Source of the DNA: Candidatus Zophobacter franzmannii
GTDB taxonomy: Bacteria > Cloacimonadota > Cloacimonadia > Cloacimonadales > JAFGVF01
DNA: 7,612 nt
Assembly (NCBI GenBank): GCA_030765245.1
Contig: JAVCCX010000395.1
Location: 1 to 7,612, forward strand
Direction: 5' to 3'
Shown: one piece after another, positions 1 to 6,267 of the stretch
Layout of the letters: each line of letters starts with the position of its first letter
How positions within the stretch are numbered: position 1 is the first letter of the stretch
Position numbers and translations under genes: made by a program
Notes under the pieces: generated by a model
Database searches by the model: none
What the model was told of the DNA's origin: nothing
The model's input: only the letters and a program-made list of their open reading frames with translations

Positions 1-3000
1 ATTCGAAAGCAGAACTACTTCTGCTTCCAACTCTACCTACGACTGTTTTTATCTTATAAAACATACTTCTTGATAATACATTCAGGTGAGTGAAGTCACT
101 TGTAGCACTGTTTCCAATTAGATTAAGTGGAATGATCTCGAAATCAGGTGTTATATTCGCATATATCTTGTATGATATGATTGTCATTGGTTGTCCATTT
201 ACATCTGTCACCACATCATCCCAATCAAGAACCATATTAGCTCCATCTCTATAGAGGATTATGTTCTCTGGCACTGCAGGATTTGCTCCACCTGTAGTTA
301 TTGCTGATGTCTCTACTGATAATGCACTTGCATTTCCTGCCAAATCTACAGCTCTTATCCTGAAGAAGTACTGCGTTCCCGGATTAAGAATATTGATAAC
401 TGTTGTTTTATAAGTTGCGCCTATGTCTAACATCTCGGCATCTTCGGTTTCACTCCAGAGGTTATCTGTAATGTTAATCCCTGCAGTAACACCATAATAG
501 ATTTCATATCTGTAGAAGTTTGCATCACTGCTCACTAGCCAACCTAAGGTTGCCTCTGTTTCTGTCGGAGTACCGACTACAACAAAGGTTGTTATATCAG
601 CTGGAGATACTTCATCCAGAATATATGTTATCTGATTATCATCTGTGATTCCTACCTGGTTAAGGCTACCAGAATATCCATAAGCATCACTATATTGATT
701 CTGCACTCTAAGCTCGTATGCATAATCTCCTTCTGAAGGCAGGTCAAGAGTAATACTGATACTCTCAGTGTTCCTATTGGTTCTGAGTGTCTCTCTGTTA
801 CTTACCGTTCTTTGAACAAGAATAGGCTGACTATAGTCTTCCCACGCTTCATCATAAACTCCATAGAGGTTATAATCAACTCTGTACTGGATACTATTTG
901 TATCTATGGTAAATGAAGAACTCAATTCAAAGTCAACTACCGCTTGAATCACATCCTGTGTATTCGAGTAATAGATATTAGCTACTGTTAGATCTGAAAT
1001 ATTTGGTGGTAAGGCAAGTATAAATGTAACTGCCCCAGATTCTGCAATGTACTGATTGTAAACCGTTGCCACCTTGAAGAACCACTCAGTATCATCAGTC
1101 AAATCGGTTATATCAATTGAGCTAGTATTAATGTCTGCCAATGATGGCTCTTCAGTTGAAGTTATTGACATCCCATTTGTGAATTCAGCATTATCGGCAT
1201 AATCGATTCTAAATTCTGTAAATCTATCTCCGTTATAGATATCCCAGCTGACATTTACAGCATTCAGATATATGTAACTTACTTCAGGATTTGAAACAGC
1301 AGATAGATAGCTGTATTCAAAGCTCCAGTCATCATCAATACCTTCATCAAAGCTGTTTCCTGAGAAACCAAATCCCTGGCCATAACTATCCATAGCTCTG
1401 ATTTCATATATGTAGATTCCACTCGATGTAACAGTGATTGGAATTGAGATGGTCTGATTGTCTCTACTACTCTGAGATGTTCTACTTATTGTTGGAGAGT
1501 TTTGACTTCTTGTAATTGTATAATCCTGCCAAGCTTCATCATATTCTCCATTCAAGTTATAATCTACTCTATATTGAATACTGTTTATGTCGATAACATC
1601 ACTATCATCGATGCTGAAATCGAGATCCACAGAATAGTCATCATTAACAAGCATATCAACAGACATATTGTTTGTAAATTCTGGAGCACCGGAAAGAAAT
1701 TCAGATACAGCTTCGCAATATTCACTTATTCTATCCACAAATTTTACCCGTATTCTAAAATACCAGATTGTGTTTAGGTTCGGTACATCTAAAATAAGAG
1801 TCGTAGTAGTCTTATCATTAAGCTCCATGTACTCAACATTATTCACAATCGTACTATTCGAAAAATACTCGTTATTAGAGTACTCGACTTCATATGTACT
1901 GAATAAGTCACCACTATACTGATCCCAGTTGAGAGTCATGCTGTTAGCAGATGCCGGCGAAAGAGCTAATCCTGTCACTTCAGGTATAGTAACATCATCT
2001 ACAATTCCGGTAATGGAAAGATCATCAATAATCCAATGATTTGGATCCCATTCGGACGAAATAAAAGTAAACCTAAGTCTCACATTGGTTTGATAATCGA
2101 ATTCACTTGCAGGGATTGTAAGCAATTCACTTGCAGTAGCATTGATAGTTAATAAATTCAGCCAAGCCCCATTGGCTATTGAATACTGAATATATCCTGT
2201 TGAGCTACCGTCTGTAGTTAAGAAATCACTCTGAAGATGGATTTCTATGTCTCTTACCGTACTGAAGTCTACCGCAGTGGAGACTAATCTCTCAACTGAA
2301 TTAGCAAAGATACTGTTTGAGACCTGCATAGCATAATCATCGCCAGACTCATTAAAAGGAGTCCAATCGGTAGTTGTAGAACCTGCATGTTCAATAGTCC
2401 ATTGGGTAGGTATGCTCCCGGCATAGTCAAAGTTTTCACTATAGAGGTAGTTATCCAAAACCAAAACCATGAACGAGTCAACAACTGTTGCATTTTCACT
2501 ATCAGTTGCTGAAACGAATACCATTTCAGAACCTGAGAAACCTATCGAAGGTGTAATCTCCAATCTATTTGTTCCATCAATATTGATATTAAAGTTAGGT
2601 GTTGGTATATAGTCATAAGTCAAAATTGCATCCTCAACATCAGAAAACACTGTTCCTAAGTTAGCATATACAATTAAGTTTGGACCAATAACTTCAAAAC
2701 CAGATATTGGGTTCTCAATGATAGGGTTATCATTTACTGATTCTACCATTACAACTACACAATGTACCTCTTGTAATGAATTGTTATAAAAACTGATTGC
2801 TTCTGCACCAAACCAGTTCTCCTCGGGTACAATTAACAATGAATCACTATATTCAGTAATTGTGAAATGATTATTTCTGGACCAAGAAGAAATCACCTCG
2901 TCACCAATCATTCTCGGTAACATGTATTCTGTATCCTCTAAAATCGAAACACTTTGTAGGCTTGAGTTAAAATAAAATCTAGTATTTGGGATAATAGTTG

Positions 3001-4534
3001 GTGTTGCTGAAGCTGTTGGTGGTGATGCAGGGTCAGGATTAGTTCTATCATTAAAGTAACAGATAGATCTTGGGTCGGCAACTGTTGTTCCGAAGAACTT
3101 TTCCCCAGATGAGCCATAAGAAGGCTGATTCTCTTCAACGGCAATTACAAGGTTATCTGTATTGTTATATACAAATGGAGTAGTTAAAATAAACTCAATC
3201 CAACCATCAACGGGGATTCTTGGAAGAGGTCCATTATAAACTTCAGTAAAGGAACTCATTGGAAGCCAATCAGTTGTAGAAGCAAAACTGTTGTTTGGAG
3301 TATGAGCCATATAGATAGCCCATTGATTATTGTTAGTAAGTGCCCCCCCCATGTTAAACTGGTAGTAAATCTTATCAACAAATCCCGTTCTATCTATCTC
3401 AGATTGGAGATATATAGTCTGTGAGTAAGAATATCCAACATAAGGTTCGATTGGAAGATGATGATTAATTTCAGTACCATTACCAATTGTAAGAACATCT
3501 GTTCCAAAAGTAGTCTGGAAGTTCATTAAGTCTTCTGTGTCTCTTAAGGAAGTAGAGTTCTTTGAAACAACTTTCCAATAGTAATATGTAGCTATTTGTA
3601 AGGTTGGAGTGTATGTACCTGAACCTGTTACAGCACCATCTGCAACAATCTGAGTTACTGGTGGGTACACTGTATCGAAGTAGAAATCATAGGTCTCAGC
3701 ATTAGCTGCAAAGCCCCAGGTGATTACCTGGTCTAAAGCGATATGAAGTGAATCATTTGCAGGATAGGCATTCTCAATATGTCCGGTTGACATATCAAGA
3801 GTCATGAAGGTCATATTGTTTATTGTAGCAGTTGTTGTAATAGAATTGTGACAAATAACCTGCCAGTAGTAAGTTGTATATTCAACCAAATCTGCTACTG
3901 GAGTATAACTACCTATTGTTCCAGATGCTGCACCTGTTACTACTTGTGTTACCGGAGGATAAACTGTATCAAATAGAACATCATAGGTCTCAGTAGCAAG
4001 TCCAAAGTCCCAAGTAAGGGTTGGTAGTAAGGCAATATCAATCGAACCGCTTGATGGAACAATATTGGATATTGGGTCGGGAGCATCAGCATCTACGATA
4101 GTACCTGTCTGATCTCCAGAGATGTTAAGCGTAAAAGCTCTGGCACCTGTAGATGCTGAATATTCATCTACACAAATATAGATTGTTGAACCTGCATTGA
4201 CATTGATAATAACTTCTGAAGTATAGTATCCTCCATAGGGACCATCATCATTAAAAGCAATTTGGGTCATGTTTGAATCATAGATGAACAAATATCCGTC
4301 CCATAAGGCAAAGTCCACATGAATGTTCAAATTTGTTAAGTCTATGGCTGGGCTTATTTCCCACCATTCATCTCGACCTCGTTCGCCATTTTCATTTGTG
4401 TTGTCAATAACATCACCCGTATCGGTGTATGGCAACGTATTAACTATTGGAGCACCAAAATTAGTGTTAGTACCATCGGCAAATATTGATAAAATAGTTA
4501 GCAAAAATAGTAGTATAATAGTCAACAGCTTCAT
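1..4534 (-). CDS. Giant secreted multidomain FN3/Ig-like/cadherin-like surface protein (3' end outside window)
   Basis: Reading from ATG at 4534 the frame stays open for 1511 codons to the window edge. The start is fixed by GGAGG five bases upstream and a promoter 37 bases further up. Residues 1-20 are a signal peptide (MKLL, then a long Leu/Ile core ending SIFA), so the product is exported. Approximate modules: 21-140 PPC-like (WDGYLFIYD, FNDDG); 146-245 and 250-339 two related Ig/FN3-like domains sharing FDTVYPPVTQ; 340-520 a beta-rich module (DNLVIAVEENQPSYGSSGEKF) of a type I associate with secreted Cloacimonadota and Bacteroidota proteins; 525-600 and 600-690 cadherin-like domains around VNDNP; 690-845 a jelly-roll or cleaved-adhesin-like domain (SENFDY to HWIIDDLSITG); 849-1308 two tandem FN3-plus-Ig units; 1309-1414 and 1414-1511 two more FN3 domains. 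No catalytic motif is visible, so adhesion or cell-envelope structure is inferred. The last domain resembles those that end such proteins, so the stop may lie close to the edge. An in-frame G8 run lies near residue 396. A sorting domain cannot be assessed. Confidence 0.9.
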   Translation of the reverse strand, partial: MKLLTIILLFLLTILSIFADGTNTNFGAPIVNTLPYTDTGDVIDNTNENGERGRDEWWEISPAIDLTNLNIHVDFALWDGYLFIYDSNMTQIAFNDDGPYGGYYTSEVIINVNAGSTIYICVDEYSASTGARAFTLNISGDQTGTIVDADAPDPISNIVPSSGSIDIALLPTLTWDFGLATETYDVLFDTVYPPVTQVVTGAASGTIGSYTPVADLVEYTTYYWQVICHNSITTTATINNMTFMTLDMSTGHIENAYPANDSLHIALDQVITWGFAANAETYDFYFDTVYPPVTQIVADGAVTGSGTYTPTLQIATYYYWKVVSKNSTSLRDTEDLMNFQTTFGTDVLTIGNGTEINHHLPIEPYVGYSYSQTIYLQSEIDRTGFVDKIYYQFNMGGALTNNNQWAIYMAHTPNNSFASTTDWLPMSSFTEVYNGPLPRIPVDGWIEFILTTPFVYNNTDNLVIAVEENQPSYGSSGEKFFGTTVADPRSICYFNDRTNPDPASPPTASATPTIIPNTRFYFNSSLQSVSILEDTEYMLPRMIGDEVISSWSRNNHFTITEYSDSLLIVPEENWFGAEAISFYNNSLQEVHCVVVMVESVNDNPIIENPISGFEVIGPNLIVYANLGTVFSDVEDAILTYDYIPTPNFNINIDGTNRLEITPSIGFSGSEMVFVSATDSENATVVDSFMVLVLDNYLYSENFDYAGSIPTQWTIEHAGSTTTDWTPFNESGDDYAMQVSNSIFANSVERLVSTAVDFSTVRDIEIHLQSDFLTTDGSSTGYIQYSIANGAWLNLLTINATASELLTIPASEFDYQTNVRLRFTFISSEWDPNHWIIDDLSITGIVDDVTIPEVTGLALSPASANSMTLNWDQYSGDLFSTYEVEYSNNEYFSNSTIVNNVEYMELNDKTTTTLILDVPNLNTIWYFRIRVKFVDRISEYCEAVSEFLSGAPEFTNNMSVDMLVNDDYSVDLDFSIDDSDVIDINSIQYRVDYNLNGEYDEAWQDYTITRSQNSPTISRTSQSSRDNQTISIPITVTSSGIYIYEIRAMDSYGQGFGFSGNSFDEGIDDDWSFEYSYLSAVSNPEVSYIYLNAVNVSWDIYNGDRFTEFRIDYADNAEFTNGMSITSTEEPSLADINTSSIDITDLTDDTEWFFKVATVYNQYIAESGAVTFILALPPNISDLTVANIYYSNTQDVIQAVVDFELSSSFTIDTNSIQYRVDYNLYGVYDEAWEDYSQPILVQRTVSNRETLRTNRNTESISITLDLPSEGDYAYELRVQNQYSDAYGYSGSLNQVGITDDNQITYILDEVSPADITTFVVVGTPTETEATLGWLVSSDANFYRYEIYYGVTAGINITDNLWSETEDAEMLDIGATYKTTVINILNPGTQYFFRIRAVDLAGNASALSVETSAITTGGANPAVPENIILYRDGANMVLDWDDVVTDVNGQPMTIISYKIYANITPDFEIIPLNLIGNSATSDFTHLNVLSRSMFYKIKTVVGRVGSRSSSAFE
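611..1990 (-). repeat. Tandem duplication of an FN3 + Ig-like two-domain unit inside the giant protein
   Basis: Unit 1 spans about residues 849-1078 (1990-1301) and unit 2 about 1079-1308 (1300-611). Each begins with an FN3-like domain (SMTLNWDQYSGD against AVNVSWDIYNGD). A second beta domain follows, with the near-identical block SIQYRVDYNLNGEYDEAW in unit 1 and SIQYRVDYNLYGVYDEAW in unit 2. Both end in a Tyr/Gly segment (YGQGFGFSG against YSDAYGYSG). The conserved blocks lie 687 bases apart, exactly 229 codons. Outside them the two units have diverged widely at DNA level, so the duplication is old and held by protein-level selection. Confidence 0.75.
3343..3350 (-). repeat. G8 homopolymer (C8 on the + strand) inside the giant secreted protein gene
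   Basis: Eight consecutive G on the coding strand read AT-G GGG GGG G-CA, giving Met-Gly-Gly-Ala in the context YYQFNMGGALTNNN near residue 396. The sequence shown is in frame: the domain continues sensibly on both sides. G/C runs of eight or more in genes for surface proteins are known sites of slipped-strand phase variation in several bacteria. Whether this one varies cannot be seen from a single sequence. Confidence 0.6.
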
Positions 4535-4539
4535 AAATT

Positions 4540-4544
4540 CCTCC
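4540..4544 (-). promoter_or_regulatory. Shine-Dalgarno site of the giant protein gene
   Basis: GGAGG on the minus strand, followed by AATTT and then ATG at 4534. The five-base spacing matches the one used to choose the GTG start of the gene ending at 4776. Confidence 0.85.
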
Positions 4545-4577
4545 AATATTATTATTAATATTATGTAATTGAAACTA

Positions 4578-4606
4578 AATATATTAGAGTGTCCTTTATA
4601 GGTCAA
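4578..4606 (-). promoter_or_regulatory. Sigma70-type promoter of the giant protein gene
   Basis: On the minus strand, TTGACC (4606-4601), a 17-base spacer and TATATT (4583-4578). Five of six bases match the consensus in each box. This would start transcription near 4571 and leave a short 5' UTR of about 37 bases containing the GGAGG site. It is the clearest promoter in the window and indicates that the giant gene is its own transcription unit. Confidence 0.65.
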
Positions 4607-4635
4607 GCATTTTAGAAATGTATTCTGGGAAATGA

Positions 4636-4701
4636 TGCTTTAATCTTACTTATGATCCTGAGAAAGATGAGGAATTTGACTTGATTGTTAGAGAAAAATA
4701 A
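4636..4701 (+). pseudogene. Possible 3' remnant of a plus-strand gene
   Basis: The frame after a TGA at 4633 reads 21 codons ending TYDPEKDEEFDLIVREK and TAA (4699-4701). The terminator hairpin begins three bases after this stop, the usual position for a gene end. The charged, acidic tail looks like a real C-terminus. No start codon with a ribosome site precedes it and the upstream 80 bases do not continue it in any frame, so if it is real only a stump survives. Chance is a serious alternative for so short a stretch. Confidence 0.2.
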
Positions 4702-4704
4702 ATA

Positions 4705-4733
4705 CAAAAGCCCTGTTGGAAGCAGGGCTTTTG
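4705..4733 (-). terminator. Intrinsic terminator after the gene ending at 4776, possibly bidirectional
   Basis: Perfect 11-bp stem CAAAAGCCCTG / CAGGGCTTTTG with a seven-base loop. On the minus strand it lies 42 bases past the stop at 4776 and is followed by the T-rich run GTATTTATTTTT. On the plus strand the stem itself ends in CTTTTG and TTTC follows, so it could also stop transcription the other way. Confidence 0.75.
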
Positions 4734-4775
4734 TTTCAATTGAAAATCAAATAGGATTTATCAGCAAAATTTCTA

Positions 4776-5375
4776 TCACTTAAAGTAATGCTTCCCAGCC
4801 ATCCATAAGTACATATCAATTTCTTTATTTGAGTACTTTTCTAATGAATAGAATTTTCTGAATGCAACCATAATCTCTGCAAATCGGGCATAATCCTTAA
4901 GATCCTTTCCAATAAATTTGTGAAACTTATCATATTTCTTAAAGTTCATCAACATTTTATATACAAATTTATCATAGATGATATACTCCTCTGGCTCATG
5001 GTGACTACAATATTTTGTAGCGAAGGAATAGAAGTTCCATGTATTACCATTAGCCATTTTAATCATGCCAATTTCTTTAATCAATTCAGCATCACCTTGT
5101 CTTAATCTTTTATCAATATTAAGCCTGACAATTTTTTCCGCAACTATAAAAGGATTGTAGATGTTTGTGCTATAGAAATCATTTAGAACACATACTTTGA
5201 TTAAGACATCATCCATTTCAGCATTGTTAGGATAAGTTTGGGTGAATAATTTCTTCAAACTTTTTTCTTGCAATACATAATTCTCTTTTTTTGTCCATTC
5301 TTTGAGATAGAAATTAACTTCTGCTTCTGTTGGTTTGTTTGGAGTTAATTTTGTTGATGTAATTTTAGTCTTCAC
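4776..5375 (-). CDS. Uncharacterised protein, 199 residues, GTG start; tentative HhH/DNA-glycosylase-like fold
   Basis: I do not recognise a named family with confidence. The predicted product is soluble, rich in Lys, Tyr and Phe, and mostly helical, with no signal peptide or membrane segment. The most distinctive block is at residues 114-138: NFYSFATKYC, then SHHEPEEYIIYDKFV. A pattern of aromatic-SFA-K, then H-H-x-P, then IYD resembles a segment I associate with uncharacterised helix-hairpin-helix/OGG-like proteins; this is recollection and weak. The end, KEIDMYLWMAGKHYF, has the look of a final helix of the same family type. Start choice: an ATG lies at 5387, but the only Shine-Dalgarno (GGAGG, 5385-5381) overlaps it and sits five bases before GTG at 5375. 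The gene appears monocistronic, with its own promoter candidates upstream and the 4705-4733 terminator downstream. If the ATG were used the protein would gain four residues (MEVI). Confidence 0.8.
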   Translation of the reverse strand: MKTKITSTKLTPNKPTEAEVNFYLKEWTKKENYVLQEKSLKKLFTQTYPNNAEMDDVLIKVCVLNDFYSTNIYNPFIVAEKIVRLNIDKRLRQGDAELIKEIGMIKMANGNTWNFYSFATKYCSHHEPEEYIIYDKFVYKMLMNFKKYDKFHKFIGKDLKDYARFAEIMVAFRKFYSLEKYSNKEIDMYLWMAGKHYFK

Positions 5376-5380
5376 GATAA

Positions 5381-5385
5381 CCTCC
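5381..5385 (-). promoter_or_regulatory. Shine-Dalgarno site that selects the GTG start at 5375
   Basis: GGAGG on the minus strand is followed by TTATC and GTG. It overlaps the ATG at 5387 (ATGGAGG), which itself has only TATTAAAAA upstream. A ribosome bound here would initiate at the GTG. Confidence 0.7.
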
Positions 5386-5401
5386 ATTTTTTAATATGCC
5401 A

Positions 5402-5429
5402 AGTATACAAGAGTATGAAAATTCAGCAA
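5402..5429 (-). promoter_or_regulatory. Candidate promoter (proximal) for the 199-residue protein gene
   Basis: On the minus strand, TTGCTG (5429-5424), a 16-base spacer and TATACT (5407-5402). The -10 box is good and the -35 weaker. Transcription would begin near 5395, only about 8 bases before the ATG at 5387 but about 20 before the GTG at 5375, which also favours the GTG start. Confidence 0.4.
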
Positions 5430-5436
5430 GTACTTT

Positions 5437-5466
5437 TTTATATTACTCATTGAGTTAGAGTGTCAA
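5437..5466 (-). promoter_or_regulatory. Candidate promoter (distal) for the 199-residue protein gene
   Basis: On the minus strand, a perfect TTGACA (5466-5461), an 18-base spacer and TATAAA (5442-5437). The -35 box lies inside the decayed paralogue fragment, so it could be fortuitous or could have been recruited from it. It competes with the proximal candidate and the sequence alone does not decide between them. Confidence 0.35.
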
Positions 5467-5545
5467 ATATTGAAACAGTTCGTAACAACTTATTCTCAAT
5501 CGCCTCAGTTATCGTTTTAATTGGTAAATCACCATCCAGAACTGC
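5447..5545 (-). pseudogene. 3' fragment of a diverged paralogue of the 150-residue protein gene
   Basis: From 5545 the minus strand reads AVLDGDLPIKTITEAIENKL and twelve more residues ending DTLTQ, then TGA (5449-5447). The intact neighbour ends VIDSDLPIKTIREAIDNGIL and 14 more residues. The block DLPIKTI.EAI.N..L is shared at the same distance from the end. A TGA (5548-5546) stops the frame upstream and there is no start codon or Shine-Dalgarno, so only the C-terminal 32 codons remain. Many differences in the shared block are at third codon positions, for example DLPIKT uses different codons in the two copies. That shows long divergence under protein-level selection before the loss, not a recent duplication. 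It lies 40 bases downstream of the intact gene. Confidence 0.75.
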
Positions 5546-5550
5546 TCAAG

Positions 5551-5578
5551 TTTATAGACTACACCTTTTATATGTCAA
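5551..5578 (-). promoter_or_regulatory. Promoter-like site between the 150-residue gene and the paralogue fragment
   Basis: On the minus strand, TTGACA (5578-5573), a 16-base spacer and TATAAA (5556-5551). It lies just after the stop of the 150-residue gene and would read through the paralogue fragment toward the 199-residue gene. Its surroundings share TGCTTGAC.TATAAA with the promoter at 4578-4606. It may be a working promoter or a relic. Confidence 0.35.
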
Positions 5579-5585
5579 GCAACAT

Positions 5586-6038
5586 CTATATTATCCAGGC
5601 ATCTAAGGTAGTATATCTTTGAATAAAAGGTAGGATTCCATTGTCAATAGCTTCTCTGATTGTCTTGATAGGCAGATCACTATCAATCACTTCCTGAGGG
5701 GTTAGAGTTAGCAAATCAACATCAGGCATAGCTCTTTTCAGAGCATAAAGCATCTTCATCAAGGCTGTATAACCATTCATTTTACCCGGTAGTCCAATGG
5801 TCGCAAGATTATGCCTATCAGCATAGTCTTTCAGGTCTTCTAAATATCCTTCACTTACTGTGTCTTTGAAAAGACTAATATTCTGGGCAATACTACCTAT
5901 CTGATGATTATGCTCTGTTATCTCAGGTTTTACATACTCCCGCATCCATACTACACCGGTCTTCTTATCAACACAAAACACGAACTCTTCCATCTTCCCA
6001 GATATGCCACTAACGCAGCTTACAAATTTGACTTTCAT
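5586..6038 (-). CDS. Uncharacterised 150-residue protein with SGK...VF...G...R.YVKP N-terminus
   Basis: ATG at 6038 is preceded by GGGAG with a seven-base gap, so the start is well supported. There is no signal peptide or membrane segment. Two parts can be seen. Residues 10-46 follow the pattern SGK-x4-VF-x6-G-x4-R-x-YVKP-x2-T, which resembles the beta-rich start of DUF6266-like and similar uncharacterised, often phage-associated, proteins; that likeness is from memory and tentative. Residues 60-150 look helical: GYLEDLKDYADRHN, then LPGKMNGYTALMKMLYAL, then a C-terminal block DLPIKTIREAI at 121-131. That last block is also kept in the decayed paralogue downstream at 5447-5545, so it belongs to a family with at least two members at this locus. 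No enzymatic motif is visible and I assign no function. The long repeat-rich upstream region (6039-6417) could hold its control sequences; I found no convincing promoter there. Confidence 0.8.
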   Translation of the reverse strand: MKVKFVSCVSGISGKMEEFVFCVDKKTGVVWMREYVKPEITEHNHQIGSIAQNISLFKDTVSEGYLEDLKDYADRHNLATIGLPGKMNGYTALMKMLYALKRAMPDVDLLTLTPQEVIDSDLPIKTIREAIDNGILPFIQRYTTLDAWII

Positions 6039-6195
6039 TTTACATCTCCCTTTTGGTTTATCTTGAGTTAAGGTTTGTGATTTCTAACTACATCTCTTTA
6101 CTATAAAATAACCATAACTCTAATGAAATCAAGAACTTAATATTTGCTTGATAACAAACAAATATCTTTCAATGTAGCAAAACTGTTCTATTTAT

Positions 6196-6208
6196 GCCCT
6201 ATTAGGGC
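6196..6208. repeat. 13-bp odd-centred palindrome GCCCTA-T-TAGGGC
   Basis: Arms GCCCTA and TAGGGC around a single T. Its inner CCTATTAG (6198-6205) recurs inverted as CTAATAGG at 6286-6293, inside the 11-bp array on the far side of the 27-bp palindrome. No T-run follows on either strand, so it does not look like a terminator. Confidence 0.6.
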
Positions 6209-6240
6209 TCTATTATAATACTTAAAAAAATCTTTATAGA

Positions 6241-6267
6241 AAGTTATACACAAATTGTGTATAACTT
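6241..6267. repeat. 27-bp perfect palindrome containing two inverted DnaA-box-like sequences
   Basis: Arms AAGTTATACACAA (6241-6253) and TTGTGTATAACTT (6255-6267) around a single A. Each arm contains TTATACACA, which fits the general DnaA-box consensus TTATNCACA, in opposite orientations. Thirteen perfect base pairs are well above what chance offers in a few hundred bases. It could act as a dimer-binding operator, a DnaA site pair or a cruciform. No T-run follows it directly, so a terminator is less likely. Confidence 0.7.

Noticed and set aside
1502..1922. Two overlapping plus-strand open frames of 91 and 84 codons
   Set aside because: They lie antisense inside the giant protein gene, whose domain pattern continues through the region. 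No ribosome site and no recognisable protein.
2284..3144. Minus-strand open frames of 71 and 68 codons in another frame
   Set aside because: They are out of frame within the giant gene, where the main frame gives clear cadherin-like and jelly-roll-like sequence. The low-complexity Leu/Gln translation is typical of a shadow frame.
1..4534. Frameshift at the C8/G8 run of the giant gene
   Set aside because: With eight G the frame gives sensible, domain-consistent sequence on both sides, so the gene is intact as given.
4323..4568. Plus-strand open frame of 81 codons across the start of the giant gene
   Set aside because: It runs antisense over the signal peptide, Shine-Dalgarno and leader of the giant gene. 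No support of its own.
4920..5105. Plus-strand open frame of 61 codons
   Set aside because: Antisense to the 199-residue protein gene, without ribosome site or familiar sequence.
6196..6208. Terminator for a plus- or minus-strand transcript
   Set aside because: The hairpin would have a very small loop and no T-run on either side, and no gene ends next to it.
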